Below are positions 1 through 6,647 of a DNA stretch of 8,181 nucleotides, one piece after another. The stretch covers positions 1 through 8,181 of the forward strand of contig JANORP010000238.1 in assembly GCA_031415375.1 (NCBI GenBank), read 5' to 3'. Below the pieces are notes generated by a model. The model ran no database searches and was not told where the DNA came from. It worked only from the letters and a program-made list of their open reading frames with translations. Both the position numbers and the translations under genes were made by a program. The stretch's first letter is position 1. Each line of letters opens with the position of its first letter. The DNA comes from JADKCL01 sp031415375. Lineage in GTDB: Bacteria > Bacteroidota > Bacteroidia > J057 > JADKCL01.

Positions 1-586
1 GGGCAGCATTCATGCCTTTGTCCAAATAATTTTGAAATTCGTCCTTGAGATAAACGGGAACCTTGATCGAATGGCGCTCAAAATGAAGATTTTCACCCGC
101 GACAATGAAGGTCACGGTGATATTGGGATAATCGGGCACGACATAATAATCCACGATCTCGCTCCAGGTGAGCAAGCGCACATTTCCGCGCAAAGGCAAT
201 ATGCTCTTGGTCAAAATCACGCCTTTTTCCATGACCGATTGCACCAAGAGGTTGCGCATGCAGGCATAGACCATGGCGAACCCTAGCACCGCAAAGTTGC
301 AACACAAACCCAAATTGAGAAATTGCCGCACATTGATTCCAGGAAAACGAATGGGATCGAGGTAGCCAAAATAGGTGAAGATACACGAAACCCCCACGAT
401 GAAAAGCACCAAGGCCACCACAAAAAAGATGATGGTGAGCAGCACCATCTCAGATTTGGGCCAAGTAAAAATCGGCTTGCCCAAGCTCTTTTTGTACCAC
501 ACAGATAGCAATAGGGCGCTTGGTGCGATCAAGATCGCAAAAACTAAACTGAGGTTTAGCAACAAGTCGATGATATCAGCCGCCAT
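1..586 (-). CDS. Membrane protein with three N-terminal helices and a soluble C-terminal part (3' end outside window)
   Basis: I do not recognise the family with certainty. The frame opens with ATG at 586-584 and stays open for 195 codons to the left edge, so the C-terminus is missing. Three hydrophobic stretches, near residues 8-30, 47-70 and 88-110, look like transmembrane helices. The first two are separated by a short basic loop (WYKKSLGKP). After the third helix the chain becomes soluble, from about residue 118. It alternates short beta-like segments (GVILTKSILPL, VRLLTWSEIVDYYVV, NITVTFIV), resembling the membrane-anchored bacterial PH-like domains that follow two or three helices. That resemblance is an inference from pattern only. 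The conserved-looking W141-S-E-I before a beta strand fits such domains. The upstream gene, hldD, ends 128 bases away on the same strand, so the gene may be read with it or from its own promoter. Codon use resembles that of the neighbours. Confidence 0.75.
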   Translation of the reverse strand, partial: MAADIIDLLLNLSLVFAILIAPSALLLSVWYKKSLGKPIFTWPKSEMVLLTIIFFVVALVLFIVGVSCIFTYFGYLDPIRFPGINVRQFLNLGLCCNFAVLGFAMVYACMRNLLVQSVMEKGVILTKSILPLRGNVRLLTWSEIVDYYVVPDYPNITVTFIVAGENLHFERHSIKVPVYLKDEFQNYLDKGMNAA

Positions 587-714
587 TTGCTTTTAAATAC
601 ACGATTACCACACTAAAATTAAGAATTTCCTTTCACAAAAAACGAAACATTCACAGCAATATTTCAAATCGTCTCTGTTTCATTCACTGCATACACAGCC
701 CCTTACGTCCATGG

Positions 715-1686
715 TCAAGTATGAAGGTAAGTATGCTGCATCAGAAAGTTTTGCACATAATCCTCCACACCTGCCTCTAGCGTCATGAAGCCACCTGCAT
801 AGCCCGATGCCAAGAGCTTATCCATCTTGGCCTCGGTGAAATACTGGTATTTGTCGCGGATGTCGGCCGGGGTATCTACAAAATGGATCTCCTCGGGACG
901 GCCCATCGCCCGAAATACGGCCCTCCCCAAATCCAAGAAACTACGCGCTTGCCCTGTCCCCAAGTTATAAATCGCCGAGGCAGGGCGTTTTTGCAACAAA
1001 AACAAAATCACTTGAATCACATCGCGCACATAGACAAAGTCACGCAGCTGCTCGCCATCACGGTAATCGGGCCTGTGCGAACGAAATAGCTTGAGGCTAC
1101 CCGTGGCCTGAATCTGCCGATAGGCATGCAACATCACACTGCCCATGCGGCCTTTGTGGTATTCGTTGGGGCCATAGACATTGAAAAACTTGAGCCCCGC
1201 CCAAAATACCGGCTGCTCTGCCTGCACCAAAGCCCATTTGTCAAAGTCATTTTTGCTCTCACCATAAGGATTGAGTGGCCTCAGTTGCCCGATCAGCGAT
1301 TGGTCATCCACAAAGCCACATTCCCCCTCCCCATAAGTCGCAGCACTGCTTGCATACACCAGCGGGATGCCATGCTGCGCACACAAACGCCACATCAGCT
1401 GCGAATAGCCCAGATTCAAATGATCAAAGATTTGATGGTCTTGCTCCGTCGTGTCGGTACGTGCGCCGAGGTGTACGATCGCATGGATCGCCTCCTCTTT
1501 GCCTTGCACCCACTCAAAAAACACCTCGCGCTCTACACGCTCCTGCACTTGCAGCGGTTCCCAATTGGGCTGCTTGTCTGCACGACCGAAGTCATCGACG
1601 ATCACCAGGGGCGTCATGCCCGCTGTGATCATGGCACCAGCGACACAACTCCCTATAAATCCTGCTGCACCTGTGACAATATACAT
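715..1686 (-). CDS. hldD: ADP-L-glycero-D-manno-heptose 6-epimerase
   Basis: This cytoplasmic NADP-dependent enzyme of the extended short-chain dehydrogenase family inverts C6 of ADP-D-glycero-D-manno-heptose. The product is the L-glycero donor used to build the LPS inner core. At 323 residues the length is normal for HldD. The Rossmann motif TGAAGFIG (residues 5-12, G6-G9-G12) lies at the very N-terminus, which supports the ATG at 1684-1686. HLGARTDTTEQD (72-83) is the family's nucleotide-side motif. The serine of the YASSAATYG segment (111-119) and the Y141-x-x-x-K145 pair form the SDR active site. FFNVYGPNEYHKG (167-179) is a strong HldD signature, and K178 matches the lysine that acts as second catalytic base in the E. 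coli enzyme. DGEQLRDFVYVRDV (210-223) is the conserved C-terminal substrate-domain block. The gene starts 23 bases after mqnD on the same strand, so it is probably the last gene of that transcript. It implies a Gram-negative envelope containing heptose. Confidence 0.95.
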   Translation of the reverse strand: MYIVTGAAGFIGSCVAGAMITAGMTPLVIVDDFGRADKQPNWEPLQVQERVEREVFFEWVQGKEEAIHAIVHLGARTDTTEQDHQIFDHLNLGYSQLMWRLCAQHGIPLVYASSAATYGEGECGFVDDQSLIGQLRPLNPYGESKNDFDKWALVQAEQPVFWAGLKFFNVYGPNEYHKGRMGSVMLHAYRQIQATGSLKLFRSHRPDYRDGEQLRDFVYVRDVIQVILFLLQKRPASAIYNLGTGQARSFLDLGRAVFRAMGRPEEIHFVDTPADIRDKYQYFTEAKMDKLLASGYAGGFMTLEAGVEDYVQNFLMQHTYLHT

Positions 1687-1709
1687 GATAGACTAGATTG
1701 CTTTGATGA

Positions 1710-2519
1710 TCAATGAAAAAGCCCCATCCCCTGCCCTACCTTCAGTAATTTCTGAACTGCTGCCTTGCCCGAGGGCCCCATGTCGAGTGAAAATTCATTG
1801 ACATAGAGATTGATATGGGCTTGGGTCACGGCGTCGCTGAGCTCTTGCGCATGGGCACGCACATAAGGCATGCACTCCTGTGGATGGGCGAATGCGTAGG
1901 CAATGCTCGCATGCAAGACACGATCGACCTTGCGTGCCAGCGCCTCACCGAGGCGCTCATGCACACAAATCGCACCCAACGGGATCGGCAAACCCGTCTG
2001 CGCCTCCCAATATGCCCCCAAATCTTGGAGACATACCAATCCGAAATCCTGATAGGTAAAGCGATTCTCGTGGATGATCAGACCTGCCGAAGCTTGCCCG
2101 CTGAGGACAGCAGGCATCACCTCGTGAAAGAGCATTTCCTCCCGGTGTACAAGCCTAGGCTCAAAAAAGCTGAGCAAAAGATTGGCGGTCGTGTTGACAC
2201 CAGGGATCGCAACAAGCCCTTGCTGCGCCACGAGATCCTCGATCGCGATCGGTTCCTTGGCGATGAGCAATGGCCCGCAGCCCATGCCCATCGCGCTGCC
2301 CGACTCGAGCAACCGATACCGATCACGGATGCTGCCATAGGTATTGTAGGAGACCTTTACGATGTCTAGACGCTCGGCCATAGCAGCACGGTTCAGGTGC
2401 AGGATATCAGCCATTTCCAGCTCAAACTCCAGTCCCTCAGTGTCGATGCGGCCATTGACCATGGCATCAAACATAAATGTATCGTTGGGGCAGGTGCTAA
2501 ATCCAAGCTTGAGTTTCAT
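1710..2519 (-). CDS. mqnD: 1,4-dihydroxy-6-naphthoate synthase (futalosine pathway)
   Basis: This cytoplasmic enzyme of the futalosine route to menaquinone converts cyclic dehypoxanthine futalosine to 1,4-dihydroxy-6-naphthoate. It has the two-lobed, periplasmic-binding-protein-like MqnA/MqnD fold. From the ATG at 2517-2519 the protein has 269 residues, the usual size. The family's N-terminal motif, FSTCPNDTFMFDA (residues 7-19), follows directly after the start. Other conserved blocks are KVSYNTYGSI (55-64), GCGPLL (80-85), IPGVNTTANLL (105-115) and LIIHENRFTY (147-156), the last containing the conserved active-site histidine H150. The frame runs 69 codons further upstream to 2726, but that extension lies wholly inside mqnB and has no family similarity. 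The chosen start overlaps the mqnB stop in an ATGA arrangement, which indicates translational coupling. hldD follows 23 bases downstream. Confidence 0.94.
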   Translation of the reverse strand: MKLKLGFSTCPNDTFMFDAMVNGRIDTEGLEFELEMADILHLNRAAMAERLDIVKVSYNTYGSIRDRYRLLESGSAMGMGCGPLLIAKEPIAIEDLVAQQGLVAIPGVNTTANLLLSFFEPRLVHREEMLFHEVMPAVLSGQASAGLIIHENRFTYQDFGLVCLQDLGAYWEAQTGLPIPLGAICVHERLGEALARKVDRVLHASIAYAFAHPQECMPYVRAHAQELSDAVTQAHINLYVNEFSLDMGPSGKAAVQKLLKVGQGMGLFH

Positions 2520-3208
2520 AATGTCAATTGATTTTGGCTCACATCCTCCAACACATCTAGGACAGCAATGTTTAGCACCTCTATCGCCCTCGACATTTGC
2601 CAATTGGCTTTGTTGCGCGGCTCCACAAGATTGGAAATCGCACGCAGCTGCCTGAATGGCACCCCTGAAAGTAGGCAAGCCTGAAAAAACGCCGCCCCCT
2701 CCATGCTCTCCACTTGTGGTTGCCAACGCGCTACAAGTGATGCAATCGCTTCCTGCTCACCGCTCACACGATTGACTGTTACGCTTCGGCATTGCTGAAA
2801 CCCTGGCAACGCTGCCCGAGGCTGCCGCAAGACATCCTCATAGCATGTCTCCCCAACCACAAAATGTGGAAATCCCATCTCAGCAAGCCGCAGAAAACCG
2901 TCTGGACTATCTGCCCCCAATTCAGGATAGATTTCTTCCATCACTTCCACCACCTCCCCTATCTGAGGGCCCATGGCAAAAGCTCCAGCGATTCCCATCT
3001 GCAAGGCGACATCGGGTTGAGACTGGGCAAAATACCTCCCAAGTTGAAAGGCCGTATTCACCATCCCAATTCCTGTATGTAGCATACTCACTTCCAATGA
3101 CTTACCTCCATCGGCGCAATAGTCAGTACGGGTGTTGGCTAGCATGCCCAATTGTGCGCGTAGAAATTGCGTTTCAAAAGGTGTGGCAGCGAGGAGAAGC
3201 ACTTTCAT
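2516..3208 (-). CDS. mqnB: Futalosine hydrolase
   Basis: This cytoplasmic nucleoside hydrolase splits futalosine into hypoxanthine and dehypoxanthine futalosine, the step after MqnA in the futalosine menaquinone pathway. The 230-residue protein has the nucleoside phosphorylase/MTA-SAH nucleosidase fold. N-terminal KVLLLAATPFET (2-13), TGIGMVN (45-51) and MGIAGAF (71-77) form the phosphorylase-type core. VESMEGAAFFQA (166-177) is the ribose-binding block with the conserved M-E pair. AISNLVEPRNKANW (190-203) carries Asn where MTA/SAH nucleosidases have the catalytic Asp of their S-D-x-A motif. The SN-x-VEPRN form is typical of futalosine hydrolases, which is why I prefer MqnB over Mtn. The gene is first in a minus-strand cluster with mqnD, whose ATG overlaps its TGA. 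A TAATTTTG box 23 bases before the start may be its promoter. Confidence 0.93.
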   Translation of the reverse strand: MKVLLLAATPFETQFLRAQLGMLANTRTDYCADGGKSLEVSMLHTGIGMVNTAFQLGRYFAQSQPDVALQMGIAGAFAMGPQIGEVVEVMEEIYPELGADSPDGFLRLAEMGFPHFVVGETCYEDVLRQPRAALPGFQQCRSVTVNRVSGEQEAIASLVARWQPQVESMEGAAFFQACLLSGVPFRQLRAISNLVEPRNKANWQMSRAIEVLNIAVLDVLEDVSQNQLTL

Positions 3209-3231
3209 AGGGGTCTCAAAACAAACGAATA

Positions 3232-3239
3232 CAAAATTA
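3232..3239 (-). promoter_or_regulatory. Candidate Bacteroidota -7 box of the mqnB-mqnD-hldD cluster
   Basis: Read on the minus strand this is TAATTTTG, an exact match to the Bacteroidota consensus TAnnTTTG. It lies 23 bases upstream of the mqnB ATG, so the leader would be short. I see no convincing TTTG or TTG at the usual -33 distance; the nearest TTTG is only four bases upstream. Such a short motif can occur by chance in an AT-rich stretch, so position is the main support. Confidence 0.38.
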
Positions 3240-3452
3240 GAACAAAGCGCTGAAGTATCCGCGATGTAAGAATCTTTGGGCTTTTGGGAATCGCGTCCGC
3301 CGACGATACCGTCATGCTTCCATTATCGAATCTAGCTCCAATGACTTGTGGTAGTTCCATCTCTTAAGCACACCAATTCTTAGGAATCTAACAGGGACAC
3401 AGCTTGTAACAAACACTGAGATTTTGTCTGTCAATTGGTCGATTCAGCCTTC

Positions 3453-3480
3453 TTGTTTCCCTCATTTTGGCCTTAATTTG
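3453..3480 (+). promoter_or_regulatory. Candidate promoter of the TIR-like gene
   Basis: A TTG at 3453-3455 and a TTAATTTG at 3473-3480 are 17 bases apart. This resembles the Bacteroidota -33 (TTTG/TTG) and -7 (TAnnTTTG) elements, with one mismatch in the -7 box (T in place of A). Transcription from here would give a leader of roughly 65 bases before the ATG at 3551, and that leader would contain the hairpin at 3500-3512. The support is motif and spacing only. Confidence 0.25.
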
Positions 3481-3499
3481 CAAATCAATAGAATAAATG

Positions 3500-3527
3500 G
3501 GCGATGCTCGCCTGTCCCGCCTTTTTT
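3500..3527 (+). other. Small hairpin followed by a T run in the leader of the TIR-like gene
   Basis: GGCGA at 3500-3504 and TCGCC at 3508-3512 are perfect inverted copies around a three-base loop, and a G-U pair could extend the stem by one. Six T residues follow at 3522-3527, nine bases after the stem, and the ATG of the TIR-like gene comes 23 bases later. It resembles a weak intrinsic terminator or attenuator on the plus strand, but the stem is short and the T run is displaced. It may equally be a chance structure. Confidence 0.3.
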
Positions 3528-3550
3528 GAAGTGGTCTAGAAAATAGCCTT

Positions 3551-3958
3551 ATGGAGGAACATATTATCATTTCATGCACGCATGAGGATAAGCGCTATCT
3601 GAGTAAAATTCAGAAGTGGGCAACCCAAGGAAAGCTGGGTGCTAAAGTCCATGTGATCCCACAGGATGACGATTACTTTTATTATCCCGACGGCAGCCCA
3701 GATATGGATCGCCTCATCTGGGTACTGAAGGAAGCATCGTTGGTGATTATTTTGGTCGGTGAAGACAATCTAGACCATCCATGGCTAGAGTGGGAAGGTG
3801 AGTTTTGCCATCAATGGCAAATCAGAAGGGTATTGCTGCGCATCCCCTACACCACTGGCCCGATTCCGGAAGAATTCAAATTCCTCCGCGAAATCGCCTA
3901 CAACCCCAATGCGATCGAAAAGGAACTCAAGGATAGGCTAGCACCTTCCAACTACTAA
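3551..3958 (+). CDS. Stand-alone TIR-like domain protein (ThsB/DUF1863/MTH538-type)
   Basis: The 135-residue soluble protein consists of essentially one domain, with no signal peptide or membrane helix. EHIIISCTHEDKRYLSKI (residues 3-20) matches the opening strand and first helix of TIR-like folds, in which a hydrophobic strand ends in I-S-x-x-x-x-D. A helix and hydrophobic strand follow (WVLKEASLVIILVGEDN, 57-73), as in the segment before the TIR active-site helix. HPWLEWEGEF (76-85) aligns with the W-x-x-x-E motif of ThsB-like TIR domains, and E82 falls at the catalytic glutamate position of TIR NAD-cleaving enzymes. Known ThsB proteins are nearer 190 residues and work with ThsA in Thoeris phage defence. 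Here I see no ThsA, SMODS or other partner: the neighbours are mqnB (divergent) and rarA (convergent). An in-frame stop at 3527-3529 and the absence of another ATG fix the start. No Shine-Dalgarno sequence precedes it. An MTH538-like protein without enzyme activity is the main alternative. The fold assignment comes from motif reading only. Confidence 0.72.
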   Translation: MEEHIIISCTHEDKRYLSKIQKWATQGKLGAKVHVIPQDDDYFYYPDGSPDMDRLIWVLKEASLVIILVGEDNLDHPWLEWEGEFCHQWQIRRVLLRIPYTTGPIPEEFKFLREIAYNPNAIEKELKDRLAPSNY

Positions 3959-4024
3959 GTGTTTGGCGGAGCTAGGATCCCTATGAGACAAGCAGGACAT
4001 GCACTATCTGCCAGCAACAGGTGA

Positions 4025-5305
4025 CTAGTCTTTGTACTTATCCCCCCACATTGCTTTTAAGAATTGCTTGATTTCCTTTTCCTTGCCCACTTCTTTGGGC
4101 GAATAAAAGGTGTAGCCGCTCAGTCCATCGGGCAAGAATTCTTGCGCGCCCGCCTTCCCAGCGAAGTCGTGGCTGTATTTATAGCCATCGCCGTAGCCCT
4201 CGCTTTTCATATAATTGGTGACGGCGTTGCGCAGGTGCAGTGGCACGGGGTAATCGGGATGTGATTTCACAAAATCCATCGCCGCATTGATCGACATATA
4301 AGACGCATTGCTCTTGGGGGAAGTGGCGAGGTAGATCGTGGCCTGTGCCAAAATGATCCTGGCCTCAGGCATCCCGATCTTAGCCACTGCATCAAATGCC
4401 GAGTTGGCGAGCAAGAGCGCATTGGGGTTGGCGTTGCCCACATCCTCGGCAGCAGAGATCACGAGACGCCGTGCAATAAACTTGATGTCTTCCCCTCCTG
4501 CCAGCATGCGTGCCAGCCAATAGATCGCAGCATTGGCGTCGCTGCCTCTGATCGACTTGATGAAAGCCGAAATGATGTCGTAATGCTGCTCGCCATCTTT
4601 GTCGTATTGCGCGACACGCTCTTGGGCGACAGCCATGAGGGCCTCATTCTCCAAAACCACAGGGTCGGGCGTGACATCCACATACATTTCCAGCAAATTC
4701 AAGCTCTTGCGCGCATCGCCACCTGAAAGTTTGAACAGCGCATCGAGCTCGCGCAACTCGATGGTGCGTTTCTGCAAATCGGGATCGTGCGTGATCGCAT
4801 GTGCGAGTAGCGCGCGCACATCCTCGGCCGTGAGGGGCTCCAGTCGATAGATTTGGCAACGCGAAAGCAATGCCGAGTTGACCTCAAAGGATGGATTCTC
4901 GGTCGTTGCTCCAATCAGCGTTACAAGGCCCTTTTCGACGGCCCCCAGCAAGGAATCCTGCTGGGACTTATTGAATCGATGGATCTCATCGATAAACAAC
5001 ACGGTGCCAGGCCTCCCCTTCGCAAATTCCAAGACCTCTCTCACTTCCTTGACACCAGATTGGATGGCGCTCAATTGCTTGAATGGCTTGCCCATGCTGC
5101 TCGAAATGATGCGTGCGAGCGTCGTTTTGCCAACCCCGGGCGGTCCCCAAAAGATCATGGACGGCACCCGCTTGTGGCGAATCGCGTTCATCAACGGACT
5201 GGTTTCGTGCAAGATATGGGTTTGCCCAAAGTAATCCACCAACCCCTGGGGGCGCATGCGCTCTGCTAGGGGCGGCTTGAAGTTGGGGTCGCCAAAGAGG
5301 TCCAT
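4025..5305 (-). CDS. rarA: Replication-associated recombination protein A, AAA+ ATPase
   Basis: RarA (MgsA; eukaryotic homologue WRNIP1/Mgs1) is a cytoplasmic, DNA-stimulated tetrameric ATPase related to clamp loaders that acts at stalled replication forks. The 426 residues match the usual family length. The N-terminus, with PLAERMRPQGLVDYFGQ (12-27), is the typical family opening. Walker A is GPPGVGKTT (54-62) and Walker B is VLFIDEIHRFNK (102-113). Sensor 1 lies in GATTENPSF (132-140), the arginine finger is in SALLSRC (R149), and sensor 2 is in GGDARKSLN (R199). The C-terminal tetramerisation domain is recognisable in SIRGSDANAAIYWLARML (251-268), AAEDVGNANP (285-294) and YKYSHDF (375-381). 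All key ATPase residues are present, so it should be active. Its ATG (5303-5305) follows the stop of the upstream T9SS protein gene after a single base and has no Shine-Dalgarno sequence, which suggests coupled translation. It converges on the TIR-like gene, with 66 bases between their ends and no clear terminator. Confidence 0.97.
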   Translation of the reverse strand: MDLFGDPNFKPPLAERMRPQGLVDYFGQTHILHETSPLMNAIRHKRVPSMIFWGPPGVGKTTLARIISSSMGKPFKQLSAIQSGVKEVREVLEFAKGRPGTVLFIDEIHRFNKSQQDSLLGAVEKGLVTLIGATTENPSFEVNSALLSRCQIYRLEPLTAEDVRALLAHAITHDPDLQKRTIELRELDALFKLSGGDARKSLNLLEMYVDVTPDPVVLENEALMAVAQERVAQYDKDGEQHYDIISAFIKSIRGSDANAAIYWLARMLAGGEDIKFIARRLVISAAEDVGNANPNALLLANSAFDAVAKIGMPEARIILAQATIYLATSPKSNASYMSINAAMDFVKSHPDYPVPLHLRNAVTNYMKSEGYGDGYKYSHDFAGKAGAQEFLPDGLSGYTFYSPKEVGKEKEIKQFLKAMWGDKYKD

Positions 5306-5306
5306 C

Positions 5307-6569
5307 TCAGTGCTTGATCAGCTTCTGCTGTACCGTCTGCCCATTCCCCTGCGTCACCTTGAGGGAATACATTCCTGGAGCCAATCCTGCAAATTCCAAA
5401 GAAATGAGATTCCCATTCATCAAAACGACCGTCTCCTGATGCTGCAATTTGCCCTGCAAATCATAGAGTTGCAACAAGGCCCGTGTCGGCTTGACCAATC
5501 CCAGAAACCGCAAGTGAAGCTGATCGGAAAAGGGATTCGGGAAAACCTCCATTTGAGCATCCCAAGCTTGTGAAGGCGCTACTGCAACGGGATGCCCGAT
5601 GGTGAGCGTTGCACAAAGTGTATCGTTGGTTTGATCTTGGTCGAAGACACTGTTGGGCAGATTGGTCCAGGCGCAGAGCACATGGTTGGCATCCAAGGAA
5701 TCGCTTACAAAAAGGGAATCGTGGTTGAAGGCAACGGTGCTATTGGGCGCCAGGCTCACGGCATTCACCGTCATGAATTGGGCTGGGCCGCCATCGACCG
5801 TATAGATGGCTTGGAAACTCGTGATTGTATCTGAACCGTAATTCGCTACTTGAAAGCGGACGGTCACGGTGTCCAATGGATCAGGCGTTCCATAGGTGAG
5901 GTCATGCACGCCGACGTCTTTGGCATTGACATTGGAAACCTTGACATCGTCGAGGCAGAGCACAAATTTATCGAATGAGTTTTGATGAAACGCCACATAG
6001 ACGGTCTGTCCAGCATATCCTTGCAAGGAAGCCGTAGAAAAGTGAGGTGTCGCACTCTCAGAAGTCACCGTTTTCAAGGCAGGATTGGCATTGAATGCAG
6101 TGATAGTGGGCTGAGTGGCAACCCTGATCTCATAATCCTCCTTGAAATATTGATCTTGTGAATACACGCGCCAGCTCAGACAAGAATTGCTGCCGATCGT
6201 AATCGCGGGGCTGATGAGCCAATCGTCACTTTGGCTACCAGGCAAAGTGTACCATGCAGGGGATACAGCCAGGTGATTGATCGTGTCGCGGTAATCCTGA
6301 CGGCTCTGCCAGCCTGGATTGAGTAACATTTGTGGCATGGGCGTGAACCCATCGACATCGATCACAGTCCATGTCGATGGAATGCCTGCCTCAAAATCTT
6401 CAGAAAAAAGGGTCGATCCACCGCAAGGCAGGTCTTCAGTGATCCCCGATAGCTTATCGGCCGATTGCGGCATCGATGAACGGTGACTCACCTGAGCCGA
6501 CAGGCTAGTAGCCCCCAATAGGCTCGTGAAACCAAGCAGGCAAAATAGTTTTTGGGTCAAATTTCTCAT
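5307..6569 (-). CDS. Secreted protein with choice-of-anchor-J-like domain and T9SS type A sorting domain
   Basis: The 420-residue protein is exported and probably surface-attached or released through the type IX system. A Sec signal peptide spans residues 1-25 (basic RNLTQK, hydrophobic core, likely cleavage after LSA before Q26). The first folded domain, about 53-213, begins with LFSEDFEAGIPSTWTVID. It includes DDWLISPAI (115-123), YAGQTVYVAFHQN (185-197) and the closing LCLDDVKVS (204-212), the pattern of cleaved-adhesin/choice-of-anchor J beta-sandwich domains, which often bind carbohydrate or accompany peptidases. A CARDB-like Ig-type domain follows, about 218-323 (DVGVHDLTYGTPDPLDTVTV onward). 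The sorting domain, about 340-420, starts with MEVFPNPFSDQLHL and ends with GMYSLKVTQGNGQTVQQKLIKH split over the last 22 residues, matching type A sorting domains. I see no catalytic motif, so the ligand is unknown. The gene lies 78 bases after the M24-like gene and one base before rarA. Confidence 0.92.
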   Translation of the reverse strand: MRNLTQKLFCLLGFTSLLGATSLSAQVSHRSSMPQSADKLSGITEDLPCGGSTLFSEDFEAGIPSTWTVIDVDGFTPMPQMLLNPGWQSRQDYRDTINHLAVSPAWYTLPGSQSDDWLISPAITIGSNSCLSWRVYSQDQYFKEDYEIRVATQPTITAFNANPALKTVTSESATPHFSTASLQGYAGQTVYVAFHQNSFDKFVLCLDDVKVSNVNAKDVGVHDLTYGTPDPLDTVTVRFQVANYGSDTITSFQAIYTVDGGPAQFMTVNAVSLAPNSTVAFNHDSLFVSDSLDANHVLCAWTNLPNSVFDQDQTNDTLCATLTIGHPVAVAPSQAWDAQMEVFPNPFSDQLHLRFLGLVKPTRALLQLYDLQGKLQHQETVVLMNGNLISLEFAGLAPGMYSLKVTQGNGQTVQQKLIKH

Positions 6570-6595
6570 ACGCAGCGCAAATTATGAATTTTTTG

Positions 6596-6613
6596 CGGCA
6601 GATGCCGTTTTTT
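6596..6613 (+). repeat. Short inverted repeat followed by T6 between the M24-like and T9SS genes
   Basis: CGGCAGATGCCG at 6596-6607 is an inverted repeat (CGGC and GCCG around AGAT), followed directly by six T residues (6608-6613). Another T run of six precedes it, separated by one G. On the plus strand this has the shape of a very short intrinsic terminator, but no plus-strand gene ends nearby. On the minus strand, the direction of transcription here, an A run follows the stem instead, so it would not terminate the M24-like gene. It lies just upstream of the T9SS protein gene and might be an operator-like or leader structure. Confidence 0.35.
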
Positions 6614-6647
6614 CAACTGCCAGAGAGAGAACGAAATTTTCTGTCGA

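Larger units (their letters stand above)
3209..3550. other. Divergent intergenic region between mqnB and the TIR-like gene
   Basis: This is 342 bases without a supportable gene. It separates the minus-strand mqnB cluster from the plus-strand TIR-like gene, so it should hold promoters for both. The mqnB side has a TAATTTTG box (3232-3239, minus). The other side has a TTG/TTAATTTG pair (3453-3480, plus), then a short GC-rich hairpin and a T run (3500-3527). A 63-codon minus-strand frame at 3388-3579 is arginine-rich, resembles nothing I know, and overlaps the start of the TIR-like gene, so I treat it as spurious. I see no tRNA, riboswitch or repeat array here. Confidence 0.7.

Noticed and set aside
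614..638. Promoter-like TAATTTTA and TTTG on the minus strand before the membrane protein gene
   Set aside because: The -7-like box lacks the final G, and the spacing of 13 bases is too short for a Bacteroidota promoter. The match is too weak to list.
1126..1716. 196-codon plus-strand frame opposite hldD
   Set aside because: It is antisense to a well-conserved gene, with no recognisable domain and a composition expected from the reverse complement of hldD codons.
1815..2369. 184-codon plus-strand frame opposite mqnD
   Set aside because: It is fully antisense to mqnD and has no motifs, so it is a shadow of a real gene.
2520..2726. N-terminal extension of mqnD by 69 codons
   Set aside because: It lies entirely within mqnB in another frame and shows no MqnD-like sequence. 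The conserved N-terminal motif begins right after the internal ATG at 2517-2519, which gives the normal family length.
3388..3579. 63-codon minus-strand frame in the divergent intergenic region
   Set aside because: It is arginine-rich with no recognisable motif and overlaps the start of the TIR-like gene. Nothing supports translation.
3959..4024. Terminator between the convergent TIR-like gene and rarA
   Set aside because: I found only a four-base inverted repeat around a BamHI-like GGATCC and no T run, so there is no credible terminator.
4853..5269. 138-codon plus-strand frame opposite rarA
   Set aside because: It is antisense to the conserved AAA+ region and has no domain of its own.
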